Below are positions 35,865-44,056 of a stretch of 64,000 nt of DNA, piece after piece (positions within the stretch are counted from its first letter, which is position 1; each line of letters starts with the position of its first letter). The DNA is from Aeromicrobium sp. A1-2. GTDB taxonomy: Bacteria; Actinomycetota; Actinomycetes; Propionibacteriales; Nocardioidaceae. Location: the NCBI RefSeq assembly GCF_003443875.1, contig NZ_CP027482.1, positions 62,001 to 126,000 of the forward strand. The letters are read 5' to 3'. Below the pieces are notes generated by a model. It was not told where the DNA came from. It searched no databases and saw only the letters and a program-made list of their open reading frames with translations. Both the position numbers and the translations under genes were made by a program.

Positions 35865-37159
35865 GTGCTGGTCGAGCAGCTCTCCTCGGTCTCCGACGAC
35901 CTCGCCGGGCTGGAGCCGTGGCGTTCCACGGGCGCCGAGGTGCGTGAGCTGGTGACCTCGGTCCAACGAGCCAGGACCTGCCTGGACGCGGCGATGTCCC
36001 GGCTGTCCGGTGCCGCCGATGACATGGGGCTGCCGACCGATGACGGCGCGACGTCGATCACGACCTGGTTGGCCAACCTGACCGGGATGTCCAGGGCGAG
36101 GCTGCCAGGCTGGCCGGGCTGGCACGGGTGTCCACCGATCACACCGAGACCACCCGGGCCGCATGGGCCGCGGGTCGGTTGTCGACCGACCAGGCCAGCG
36201 TGATCATGAAGGCCATCGATGCGCTGCCCGACTGGGTCGACGACGAGCCGCGCGCCGACGCCGAGGCCCATCTGATCGCCCTGGCCGCCGAGCACAACCT
36301 CGACGACCTCAAGCGACTGGCCAACCATGTGCTGGAGGTCATCGATCCCGACGGCGCCGACGAGGTCCTCGGCGAGAAGCTTCGCCGTGAGGAACAGCGC
36401 GCCTGGGGTGCGACCAGGCTGTCGATGAGCCGCCGGGGTGATGGCACCACGAAGGGGTCGTTCACGGTCCCGGACCACGACGCCGACACGCTCCGCGCCG
36501 CGATCGAGGGCATCATTGCCCCGCGCCGCAACCGGGCCAACGCCGATCGGCACGGCCTGGACGTCGGCGACTTCGCGGCGCTGCCGCGGGACCACAAGAT
36601 GGGGCTGGCGTTCATCGAGCTCGTCGGGCACCTGCCCACCGAAGCGCTTCCCAAAGCCGGCGGACTGGCCGCGACCGTTGCCGTCACGATCGACATCGAC
36701 GACCTGCGCACCGGACAGGGCACCGCGACCAGCACGTCAGGCACGACGATGTCCGCGACCCAGGCCCAGCGGTTGGCCTGCAATGCCCAGCTCGTCGCCC
36801 TCTACCTAGACAGCGAGTCCCGCGTCATCGATCACGGCATGACGAGGCGGCTGTTCGACCGGCACCAACGCCTCGCCCTGGCCGTCCGTGACGGTGGCTG
36901 CGTCTGGTCGGGATGCGACCGGCCGCCGGCCTGGTGCGAGGCGCACCACCTCGACTTCTGGTCCGAGGACGGGCCGACCGACCTGGACAACGCAGCCCTG
37001 TTCTGCCACTTCCACCACTTCATGCTCCACGAAGGCCAATGGACCGCCCGCATGGCGAACGACGGCATTGTCGAAGTGATCCCACCGGTCAGGGTCGACC
37101 CACACCAGGCACCCCGACGCCACGCCAGATTCACCCGACGACAACCCCGCGCCGCATGA
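35865..37159 (+). CDS. DUF222 / HNH endonuclease domain protein (13E12 repeat family), one apparent frameshift
   Basis: About 431 residues after adding one G in run 36094-36096 (restores LTGMSRGEAARLAGLARV). The DUF222 region (residues about 1-300) includes VRELVTSVQRARTCLDAAMS, WAAGRLSTDQASVIMKAIDA and RLSMSRRGDGTTKGSFTVPD. The C-terminal HNH nuclease has GCVWSGCDRPPAWCEAHHLD and ALFCHFHHFMLHEGQW. Start GTG 35865 has GGAGGT seven bases upstream. These proteins are abundant in actinobacteria and their cellular job is unclear. The SOS-like box suggests DNA-damage induction. Confidence 0.88.
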
Positions 37160-37218
37160 CCAAGACCCGAGCCAGGTGAACACAAGCCGGCTTAACAGCA
37201 GTTTGTTAATGTACCTAG

Positions 37219-38619
37219 ATGATTCGCACGGCGATGTACGCACGCATTTCTCAGGACCGGCACGGCGACGGTCTGAGCATTGAGCGACAGCGTGCTGATT
37301 GTGAGAAGGTTGCGGCCGATCGCCAGTGGGCGATCACGGGCGAATACGTGGACAACGACATTTCGGCCTATTCCGGCAAACTGCGTCCGGGCTTCGAGGC
37401 AATGTTGGCCGACATCGAGGCGGGCCAGTTCGATGCAGTGGTGGCGTATCACCAAGATCGGCTAACGCGACGCCCTGCGGAGTTTGAGACGTTCTTGGCA
37501 ACTTGTCAGCGTGCGGGAGTGAAGTTGTTTGCGACGGCTCGAGGCGACACGAACATTGGCGAGGGTGACGGCATCATGACGGCCCGCATTTATGCAGCGG
37601 TCGCAGCCAATCAGTCAGATGCGGCATCGCGCAGGATCAAACGCAAGAACGAAGAACGAGCAGCAGCGGGCATGCCTCATGTGACGGGCCAGCGTGCGTA
37701 TGGGTACGAGTTGGACAAGATGACAGTAGTTGAGTCAGAGGCGATCGTGATCCGCAAATTGGTGTCGAAGTTTCTGGCTGGGGACTCGCTGATCTCGCTG
37801 GCGCGTTGGTTGCAGGCCGAGGGGATCAAGACCGCGACGGGCAAGCACGAGTGGCGCGTGCCCACTGTTCGGAACTTGTTGTGGACTGGTCGGATCGCTG
37901 GCCTGTTGGAACGCAATGGGGAGTTGGTTGGCCCGGGGAAGTGGCCAGCGATCATCACTGTGGCGCAGCACGAGCAGATTCGTCATCGCCTGACCCAGAA
38001 CGCTCAGACCAAGCGGCGCAGCCCGAGGCGGTATCTGCTGGCTGGAAAGGTCTACTGCGGTGCATGCGGCACGAAGATGGTTTCCTCACCTGACGGCGAC
38101 CGAACCCGCTACGGGTGCCGCAAGGGTCCCGATCATGGCGGGTGCAACAAGGTGTTCATCGCTGGTGGTGCACTCGATGATCTGATCGCTGATGCGGTGT
38201 TGACGCGGTTGGACGCTCCTGAGTTGGCAAAGGCGCTGGCTGAGCAGCCCGACGATGATGCTGAGGCAGTGGCGCTGACCCGACAAATCGTGGCCGACAC
38301 CGAGCATAAGAATCAGCTGGCACAAGCGTTCGGACAACGCTTGATCGACCAAAGCGATTGGTTCAACGCATTGAAGCCGATAGTGGAACGGTTGGAGGTA
38401 GCCAAGATGCGTTTGGGCCGACTGAACTCCCACAACGGTTTAGCTCAGCACGTCGGCAACGGTGCCAAGCTGCGCGAGGCTTGGACCACGCCGGAGATGA
38501 CGTTGCAGACCCAAGCCGCGATTGTGGCATCGATCTTGGACCGAGTGATCATCCTGCCTGCTACGCAGCGATCGAACCGGTTGGACGTGAGCCGAGTTCG
38601 GCCGGTTTGGTCGCTATGA
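37219..38619 (+). CDS. Large serine recombinase (site-specific integrase)
   Basis: 466 residues. The resolvase/invertase catalytic domain starts at once: MIRTAMYARISQDRHGDGLS with Ser20 in GLSIERQ, and DAVVAYHQDRLTRRPAEFE with the paired arginines. A Recombinase domain follows (GQRAYGYELD, LARWLQAEGIKTATGKHEWR), a zinc-ribbon (VYCGACGTKM, RYGCRKGPDHGGCNKV) and a coiled-coil tail. This is the layout of phage and ICE integrases of the phiC31 type. The start ATG 37219 lies 59 bases after the HNH stop. Base composition differs clearly from the chromosome, consistent with transfer. Confidence 0.95.
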   Translation: MIRTAMYARISQDRHGDGLSIERQRADCEKVAADRQWAITGEYVDNDISAYSGKLRPGFEAMLADIEAGQFDAVVAYHQDRLTRRPAEFETFLATCQRAGVKLFATARGDTNIGEGDGIMTARIYAAVAANQSDAASRRIKRKNEERAAAGMPHVTGQRAYGYELDKMTVVESEAIVIRKLVSKFLAGDSLISLARWLQAEGIKTATGKHEWRVPTVRNLLWTGRIAGLLERNGELVGPGKWPAIITVAQHEQIRHRLTQNAQTKRRSPRRYLLAGKVYCGACGTKMVSSPDGDRTRYGCRKGPDHGGCNKVFIAGGALDDLIADAVLTRLDAPELAKALAEQPDDDAEAVALTRQIVADTEHKNQLAQAFGQRLIDQSDWFNALKPIVERLEVAKMRLGRLNSHNGLAQHVGNGAKLREAWTTPEMTLQTQAAIVASILDRVIILPATQRSNRLDVSRVRPVWSL

Positions 38620-38811
38620 GGCGCGTCGGGCGCGGTCCGTGCTCGGCGCTGGCGCGCCTTGCGCGCGGTCCGTACCCGCCCCGCCCAGTAGCCGGCCGAC
38701 CCGTGACAGAACCTCGAGGTCACTGACCACAACCGCAACGCCAGAAGCCAGGCAGGACGCTTCGAGCCAAGCCATGAACACGTCATCTGGGATACGCCGC
38801 TCTAGTCCCAT
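38614..38811 (-). CDS. Small hypothetical protein downstream of rep
   Basis: 65 residues from ATG 38811, overlapping the last ten bases of rep. The first 40 residues (GLERRIPDDVFMAWLEASCL, ASGVAVVVSDLEVLSRVGRL) look like a compact folded alpha/beta or helical unit; the tail is Pro/Ala/Arg rich. Overlap with rep in the same direction suggests co-expression, and its end meets the integrase 3' end. Family not recognised; a copy-control or accessory role is only a guess. Confidence 0.5.
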   Translation of the reverse strand: MGLERRIPDDVFMAWLEASCLASGVAVVVSDLEVLSRVGRLLGGAGTDRAQGAPAPSTDRARRAS

Positions 38812-39554
38812 TGGTACGACCTCGCTGGAGGCGCGAGCCAATTGGAGGCGTCGTCCGACGACCATCGAAAGATCGGTCGTGAACCGATAAAGTCACACGC
38901 AGCATCCAGCGCCTGACCCTCGTGCGTCCCCGTGAACTCAACCGCTCGGGGGTGGAACCCTTGGGCAACCTCATATCGGTGCAGACCACCGAGGTCCGGT
39001 CGGTCAAAAGTCTTGGCGAGATACTTCGACAGATAGCCAGCTGCAATCCGGGAGGCTTCGACCTCCGGAGCACCATGGCGGATTCCCGAGTGCCGATTGA
39101 TGAACACATGGCCGTGCCCCCACACCCGCCGTATCAACGTTTGGCGAACGAATCGACCCACACCGAGATGCAGGTGCAGCCTTTCCTCGTCCTTGTGCCA
39201 TTCCGGCACCCAGACGTACGGGAGAGGCCTGCCACCGAGTTCGCGCCGGATCGATCGGATGAATTGCGCAACGTCGTCCCGTGCTTGACGCGGATCGAGG
39301 CAAAACGGCGGCGCATGCGTCAGCGTGACCATCCGGTCGAGTCGATTTGCCACTGCATACCGGCGCAATTTTGCTCTGGCACGGCGAGCAGCCTCGGCTC
39401 GTGCCCGCTGCGGATCTGCGGCGTAGCCCGGCGGAACGTACATGCGAGGTGACCGAAGCGACGGACGGAACACGCACGACGCTTCAAGTGCGTCGGGATA
39501 CAACACAAGACGCCAACCGGCGTCAGGGGTGAACAACTTGGAATTGGGAAGCAC
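38802..39554 (-). CDS. HUH-type replication initiator (rolling-circle Rep-like)
   Basis: 250 residues with the three ordered motifs of HUH endonucleases: motif 1 RMVTLTHAPP (about residue 75), motif 2 EERLHLHLGVGRF with the His-x-His metal pair, and motif 3 AGYLSKYLAKTF with the active-site Tyr and Lys. Such proteins nick the double-strand origin to start rolling-circle replication of plasmids or integrative elements. The start is GTG 39554. The AT-rich and palindromic region behind it (39.56-39.86 kb) is the natural place for the origin. Length and motif spacing fit small plasmid Reps rather than relaxases. Confidence 0.82.
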   Translation of the reverse strand: MLPNSKLFTPDAGWRLVLYPDALEASCVFRPSLRSPRMYVPPGYAADPQRARAEAARRARAKLRRYAVANRLDRMVTLTHAPPFCLDPRQARDDVAQFIRSIRRELGGRPLPYVWVPEWHKDEERLHLHLGVGRFVRQTLIRRVWGHGHVFINRHSGIRHGAPEVEASRIAAGYLSKYLAKTFDRPDLGGLHRYEVAQGFHPRAVEFTGTHEGQALDAACDFIGSRPIFRWSSDDASNWLAPPARSYQWD

Positions 39555-40063
39555 AAGAACCTGCCATTTGGCGCGTCGGGATAGGACCCGATCTGCGAAA
39601 AAGCTCTTCGCTTTGCCAATGGCGGCGCGCCGCCCCGCATCTATTTAAATACCGACTGGCCTCTGCCCCCGCGTGGGGCCCGCGTCGCTCCGAGGAAGAA
39701 CTTCATTTTTAGGTTGGTGTGCTCGGCTGGATCGTCAGCCGATGTCGGTTTCCACTACCCAAGCTAGCCGACCGGCCCGACAAAATGGCGATACGAGTTA
39801 CGTTGCTTTATCAAGTCAAGAGCGGCCCTCCGGGCCGCCAAGCGGGCCTACGGCCCGCCGGACGCGCGACGTCACGAATGCCGCCCCTCCAAACGCCGCA
39901 AACCCCGGCGGCGTTCGGAGCCTCTGCGACACCCCCCGCACACCCGCACCGCCGCGCGCCCGGAACCGCTGTGGTCGGGTCACAGACGCGGGCTTGACGA
40001 CACGGCTGGAATGCAATCGACGGATCTCGAATCGACGCCTGTTGCCAGGTGTCCTTGCGGGAA
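39555..40063. other. Non-coding segment with palindromes, candidate replication origin region
   Basis: No convincing gene. It holds the 14-bp palindrome GGCGGCGCGCCGCC (39621-39634), an AT-rich ATTTAAAT (39643-39650), and two adjacent hairpins with matching layout: GCGGCCC-TCC-GGGCCGC (39822-39838) and GCGGGCC-TAC-GGCCCGC (39842-39858). Position directly upstream of rep suggests origin and promoter functions. 39.86-40.06 kb shows nothing recognisable. Confidence 0.4.
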
Positions 40064-40483
40064 CTAGTCCTCGCTCAAGCCAGGGGTGGAGCAGACCGCA
40101 ATCAGTAGCCCATCTGAGGCTTGGAATCGAGCGATTGTCTGCTGCCAAGGCTCAGTCCGGGTGGGATGGACGAGGGTGTAGCCGCGACCTACCAGTTCCT
40201 GGGCGGCACCTTCGACGTCTGCTACCTCGAATTCGATTGTTGCCTGAGGAACGGGGTGCGAATCGGGCCACGCATCTTTGCCAAAGCAGGACTGTGCGGC
40301 GTCACTGAGAGGCCAGACTCCCAGGTGCTTTGCTCCTGGGATCGACTCTGAGTAAACGTACTCTGAGTCAGGCATTCCTGGCGGAGGCTGCAACGGTAGG
40401 CCCAGTGCCTCCACGAACAAGTCCTTCTCGGCCCCAGGATCAGTGGTAATGACGGAGAAGCCGGCAACGAAGAGGATGTCCAT
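40064..40483 (-). CDS. VOC (glyoxalase/bleomycin-resistance fold) family protein
   Basis: 139 residues with the paired beta-alpha-beta-beta-beta units of the VOC superfamily: FSVITTDPGAEKDLFVEALG in the first module, and ATIEFEVADVEGAAQELVGR followed by GYTLVHPTRTEPW and ARFQASDGLLIAVC in the second. Metal ligands cannot be assigned with confidence. Members range from dioxygenases to drug-binding resistance proteins. It sits inside the integrated element as cargo, with lower GC than the chromosome. Confidence 0.85.
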   Translation of the reverse strand: MDILFVAGFSVITTDPGAEKDLFVEALGLPLQPPPGMPDSEYVYSESIPGAKHLGVWPLSDAAQSCFGKDAWPDSHPVPQATIEFEVADVEGAAQELVGRGYTLVHPTRTEPWQQTIARFQASDGLLIAVCSTPGLSED

Positions 40484-40582
40484 TTTCTAAATATAGGTCC
40501 CACGCAGACCGCGGCACCGACGTCCTTGGTCCGCCTTAGATCCCTGGAGCGGCCTGCGATCGAACGAGGGACGATTTCCACT

Positions 40583-40607
40583 AGGTGTATTGGGAGTTTG
40601 CAGGCTT
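40583..40607 (+). repeat. 25-bp direct repeat, copy 1
   Basis: AGGTGTATTGGGAGTTTGCA followed by GGCTT. It is repeated with one mismatch at 41004-41028. The two copies bracket the small ABM gene. Confidence 0.9.
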
Positions 40608-40693
40608 GGCGATCAGATACTGGGCCCACGCGCCTGGTCGGGCGCGGCGCGACTCACCGAACACTCTTTGGCTCCGCAGCTAGAGTGCACTCG

Positions 40694-40987
40694 ATGATCA
40701 TCATTGCCGGACATATCCGTGTTGCCGCCGCCGAACGGAACCGCTATCTGAGTGCGGTGGAGGGTGTGGCCGCTCAGGCCCGAGCGACGACGGGATGCCA
40801 CGACTTCATTCAATCGGCAGACCCAATCGAACCTGAGCGGATCAACATCTACGAACGCTGGGAAAGTGATGAGGATCTGATTTCATTCCGGACCTCCGGC
40901 AACGATGAGAACGAACCGCCAAGTCTGCCCGACGTTCTTGGTGCTGAGGTTTCGAAGTACCGGATCTCTTCCGTCGAAAGCCCGTAG
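40694..40987 (+). CDS. Small ABM-domain (putative quinol monooxygenase-like) protein
   Basis: 97 residues forming a single dimeric alpha/beta-barrel domain: IIIAGHIRVAAAERNRYLSA, a GCHDFIQSADPIEP turn, then RINIYERWESDEDLISF. The YgiN/ABM family includes quinol monooxygenases and haem-degrading enzymes; the reaction here is unknown. The ATG at 40694 gives the normal family start. It is cargo of the integrated element, flanked by the 25-bp direct repeats, and carries no signal or membrane segment, unlike the ABM protein at 7.7 kb. Confidence 0.82.
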   Translation: MIIIAGHIRVAAAERNRYLSAVEGVAAQARATTGCHDFIQSADPIEPERINIYERWESDEDLISFRTSGNDENEPPSLPDVLGAEVSKYRISSVESP

Positions 40988-41003
40988 CCCATCACACGCC
41001 ACC

Positions 41004-41028
41004 AGGTGTATTGGGAGTTTGCGGGCTT
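41004..41028 (+). repeat. 25-bp direct repeat, copy 2
   Basis: AGGTGTATTGGGAGTTTGCG followed by GGCTT, one mismatch from copy 1 at 40583-40607. It lies about 95 bases from the end of the ligD-type gene. Confidence 0.9.
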
Positions 41029-41120
41029 AGCCGTGAACTGGGCCAGTCGGCGGTCGCACATTCGGCCATTCGGCGCCTGAAGGCCGACTCACTCACCGCT
41101 GACTGTTGGCGGCAAGAGCC

Positions 41121-42083
41121 TCAGTCGGGATCCACCGGCGGCTCGGCGCCCTCGTGCTCGTCGCGGTCGGCCCACTCCAGCAGCGGCACGAGGTCGAACA
41201 CCGCCTCGTCGATCCCGGCGTGCAGGTCACCGATCTCGGCGAACCGGCCCGGCACGGTCGCGATCGTGAAGTCGTGCGGATCGACGTCGTCGACCTCGTC
41301 CCAGCGGATCGGTGTCGAGACCCGACCGTCGGGGGCTCCGCGCACCGAGTACGCCGCCGCGATCGTGTGGTCGCGGGCGTTCTGGTTGTAGTCGACGAAC
41401 AGCTTGGCCGGGTCGCGATCCTTGCGCCACCACGTCGTCGTGACGTCATCGGGGGCCCGCCGCTCGACCTCGCGCGCGAAGGCCAGCGCCGCCCGGCGTA
41501 CGTCGTGGAACCCGTGGTCCGGCGCGATCCGCACGTAGACGTGCATCCCGGATCCACCGGACGTCTTCGGGAAGCCCGTCGCGCCGAGCTCTGCGAGCAC
41601 CTCCTCGGCGACCCGGGCGACCCGACGCACCGTCGCGAAGTCGCACTCCGGGCCCGGGTCGAGGTCGATGCGCCACTCGTCGGGCTTCTCGACGTCGGCG
41701 CGCCTGCTGTTCCACGGGTGGAACTCGACGGTCGACATCTGCACGGCCCAGACGACCGCAGCGAGCTCCGTCACACACAGCTCGTCAGCGGTCCGGTCGT
41801 AGCGGGGGAACGTCACCCGCACGGTCTCCAGCCACGGGGGCGCGCCGCTGGGCACCCGCTTCTGGTGCACCTTGTCGCCGCTCAGTCCTTTGGGGAAGCG
41901 GTGCAGCATGCACGGCCGCTCCAACAGCGCGTTGACGATGCCGTCGCCCACCGCGAGGTAGTAGTCGACGAGGTCAAGCTTGGTCCAGCCGTGATCAGGG
42001 AAGTAGACCCGGTCGGGGCTGCTGACGCGAACCACACGGGAGTCGACCTCGATCTCCACGGCGGGAGCGGACGCCTGGGCCAT
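41121..42083 (-). CDS. LigD-type polymerase domain protein (NHEJ archaeo-eukaryotic primase fold)
   Basis: 320 residues, the stand-alone PolDom of LigD used in non-homologous end joining to fill gaps with NTPs. Seen: RVSSPDRVYFPDHGWTKLDL, CMLHRFPKGLSGDKVHQKRV, AVQMSTVEFHPWNSRRADVE, WRIDLDPGPECDF with the catalytic acidic pair, GFPKTSGGSGMHVYVRI and KLFVDYNQNARDHTIAAAYS. Start ATG 42083. No ligase or nuclease domain is attached and no ku gene is in the window. It marks return to chromosomal sequence after the integrated element. Confidence 0.92.
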   Translation of the reverse strand: MAQASAPAVEIEVDSRVVRVSSPDRVYFPDHGWTKLDLVDYYLAVGDGIVNALLERPCMLHRFPKGLSGDKVHQKRVPSGAPPWLETVRVTFPRYDRTADELCVTELAAVVWAVQMSTVEFHPWNSRRADVEKPDEWRIDLDPGPECDFATVRRVARVAEEVLAELGATGFPKTSGGSGMHVYVRIAPDHGFHDVRRAALAFAREVERRAPDDVTTTWWRKDRDPAKLFVDYNQNARDHTIAAAYSVRGAPDGRVSTPIRWDEVDDVDPHDFTIATVPGRFAEIGDLHAGIDEAVFDLVPLLEWADRDEHEGAEPPVDPD

Positions 42084-42108
42084 GTACCAACGGTAGGCCC
42101 ACGATCGC

Positions 42109-42948
42109 CTAGGGGCGAGGTACGCCGGTGGGATTGGGGAAGACCGCGGCCCCGGATGCCTCGAGCGCCCGGGCGAGCTCAAGCAGCGGCTGCTCGATGG
42201 TGATCGTGCGCCCCGTCGCCTCGCGGTCCAGCCCGGCCGCGCAGACGCGGTCGGTGGCGTCCTCGATCTGCTGACGGGCCGAGCGTCCGCTCTCGGTGAT
42301 CGTGCCGTCGGCGTCGACCCAGCCGCGGGTCGCGAGCCGGCTGGTCGCGGCGGCCCAGTCGTCCTCGGTCCAACCGCGCATGCCCCGCTGCTGCTCCCCG
42401 ACCAGCCCGGCCGCGATCGCCAGGGCGTTGGCGGTCACGCCGTCCAGGCCTGCAGCGGTCAGGACCGCGATGTGGCAGTCGCCGCGGTACTCCCGGATGA
42501 CCGTCGCGGCGTGCCACAGCAGGCCCGCGTCGTCAGCGGGTTCCGGCAGCGAGAAGTGGGCCGCGGCGAGCGGCTTGCCGGCGAAGTCGATGCCGCGGGT
42601 GATCAGCGACAGCTCCTTGGCCAGGCGGGCGGTGTCGGCCTCAGCCAGGGCGGGGGCCAGCGCGTCGCGGGCGATGTCGTACCGGACGGCGAGGATGTCG
42701 TCGCGGGAGGCGAGCCCCCAGGCGTCCGGCAGGGCACGGCCGACGATGCTCGGCGAGAAACCGTGGAACGTCGCGACGACGAGCGCCGGAGGCGGCGTGC
42801 CGAGGGCCGCGGAGCGAGACGCCATGTAGCCCATCCAGTAGCCCTTGAGTCCGATCGCCGCGAAGCGCTCCTTGGCATCCGGGGCGAAGTAGACGACGTC
42901 GTGGATGGCCTCGATCGAACGCCAGAAGGTCGGGGTGGTCTCGGTCAT
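42109..42948 (-). CDS. SCO6745-like protein
   Basis: 279 residues. FAPDAKERFAAIGLKGYWMG, YMASRSAALGTPPPALVVAT, FHGFSPSIVGRALPDAWGLA and a C-terminal winged-helix-like part (WAAATSRLATRGWVDADGTI) match the actinobacterial SCO6745/EvbL family, whose function is unknown. Start ATG 42948. It is divergent from the MDR oxidoreductase at 42994, with only 45 bases for both promoters, and ends 25 bases from the ligD-type start in the same direction. Confidence 0.8.
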   Translation of the reverse strand: MTETTPTFWRSIEAIHDVVYFAPDAKERFAAIGLKGYWMGYMASRSAALGTPPPALVVATFHGFSPSIVGRALPDAWGLASRDDILAVRYDIARDALAPALAEADTARLAKELSLITRGIDFAGKPLAAAHFSLPEPADDAGLLWHAATVIREYRGDCHIAVLTAAGLDGVTANALAIAAGLVGEQQRGMRGWTEDDWAAATSRLATRGWVDADGTITESGRSARQQIEDATDRVCAAGLDREATGRTITIEQPLLELARALEASGAAVFPNPTGVPRP

Positions 42949-42993
42949 GCCGCCACGGTATCGGTGTGGTTCCCGCCAGTAGGCTCGACGGTG

Positions 42994-44031
42994 ATGACTG
43001 ACACCACGCAGAACACCCGAATCCTGCTCGCCTCGCGCCCCCACGGCGAGCCCACCTCCGACAACTTCCGCATCGAGACCGCTCCGATGCCGCAGCCCGC
43101 CGACGGCGAGGTCCTGCTCCGCACCGTCTACATGTCGCTCGATCCCTACATGCGTGGCCGCATGAACGACGCGAAGTCGTACGCGGCTCCGGTCGAGCTC
43201 GGCTCGGTCATGGAGGGCGGCACGGTCGCCGAGGTTGTGGAGTCCCGCGACCCGTCGCTGCAGGCCGGCGACATCGTCCTGTCCCACCTGGGTTGGCAGT
43301 CGCACGGTGTGCAGCAGGCCAAGCACGTCCGCAAGCTCGACGCCGACCGTGCCCCGATCTCCACGGCCGTCGGTGTCCTGGGCATGCCGGGCTTCACGGC
43401 GTACGCGGGTCTGCTCGAGATCGGCAAGCCGCAGCCCGGTGAGACTGTTGTCGTCGCCGCTGCGGCCGGACCCGTCGGCTCGGCCGTCGGCCAGATCGCC
43501 CGCATCAAGGGCGCTCGTGCGGTCGGCATCGCCGGCGGACCCGAGAAGGTCGCCTGGCTCAAGGAGCTCGGCTTCGACGTCGCCCTCGACCACCGCTCAC
43601 CGACCTTCAAGGAAGACCTCAAGGCCGCAGTGCCCGACGGCATCGACGTGTACTTCGAGAATGTCGGCGGACACGTGTGGGACGCGGTCCTGCCGCTGCT
43701 CAACACGTACGCCCGGGTGCCGGTCTGCGGCCTAGTCGCGCACTACAACGAGACCGCGCTGCCCGACGGACCGGACCGTTCGGCCCGGCTGATGTCCTCG
43801 ATCCTGACCAAGAGCATCACGGTCCGCGGATTCATCCAGACCGAGTTCGTCAAGAGCCACTACAAGCAGTTCCAGGCCGACGCGGCCGAGTGGATCGCCG
43901 ACGGCAGCCTGCGCTACCGCGAGGACATCGTCGAGGGTCTGGAGAATGCGCCCGACGCCTTCTTCGGCATGCTCACCGGCAAGAACTTCGGCAAGCTCCT
44001 GGTGCAGGTCGGGGCCGACCCGACCCGCTGA
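42994..44031 (+). CDS. NADP-dependent MDR oxidoreductase (curcumin/prostaglandin reductase-like)
   Basis: 345 residues of the zinc-free medium-chain dehydrogenase/reductase type. N-terminal catalytic part: RTVYMSLDPYMRGRMNDAKS; hinge GVLGMPGFTAYAGLLEIGKP; Rossmann motif VVAAAAGPVGSAVGQIARIK; DVYFENVGGHVWDAVLPLLN; C-terminal GKNFGKLLVQVG. Such enzymes reduce alpha,beta-unsaturated ketones and aldehydes. ATG 42994 is preceded in frame by GTG 42991. It is followed within 35 bases by a strong hairpin. Confidence 0.92.
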   Translation: MTDTTQNTRILLASRPHGEPTSDNFRIETAPMPQPADGEVLLRTVYMSLDPYMRGRMNDAKSYAAPVELGSVMEGGTVAEVVESRDPSLQAGDIVLSHLGWQSHGVQQAKHVRKLDADRAPISTAVGVLGMPGFTAYAGLLEIGKPQPGETVVVAAAAGPVGSAVGQIARIKGARAVGIAGGPEKVAWLKELGFDVALDHRSPTFKEDLKAAVPDGIDVYFENVGGHVWDAVLPLLNTYARVPVCGLVAHYNETALPDGPDRSARLMSSILTKSITVRGFIQTEFVKSHYKQFQADAAEWIADGSLRYREDIVEGLENAPDAFFGMLTGKNFGKLLVQVGADPTR

Positions 44032-44056
44032 GACGAACGGTGCTGCTGCGGCAGAC

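Larger units (their letters stand above)
37160..41120. mobile_element. Small integrated element with serine recombinase and HUH Rep (boundaries not resolved)
   Basis: The segment between the HNH gene and ligD-pol has visibly lower GC and less biased third positions than its flanks. It contains a large serine recombinase, a rolling-circle-type Rep, a palindromic non-coding stretch and two small cargo genes. No transfer genes are present. It resembles a stripped actinomycete integrative element or an integrated plasmid. The attachment sites could not be identified; the limits given are simply the neighbouring chromosomal genes. Confidence 0.7.

Noticed and set aside
24588-36096. Reading the broken cob genes as a decayed, non-functional B12 locus
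   Set aside because: Every break is a lone one-base loss with no stop codons or substitutions at conserved motifs, and genes with and without breaks share operons; consensus error explains it better.
37171-41028. Possible attachment-site pair (shared AGGTG and GGCTTA words left of the integrase and at the 41.0-kb repeat)
   Set aside because: The words are short and differently spaced; serine integrase core sites are too short to call without an empty-site comparison.
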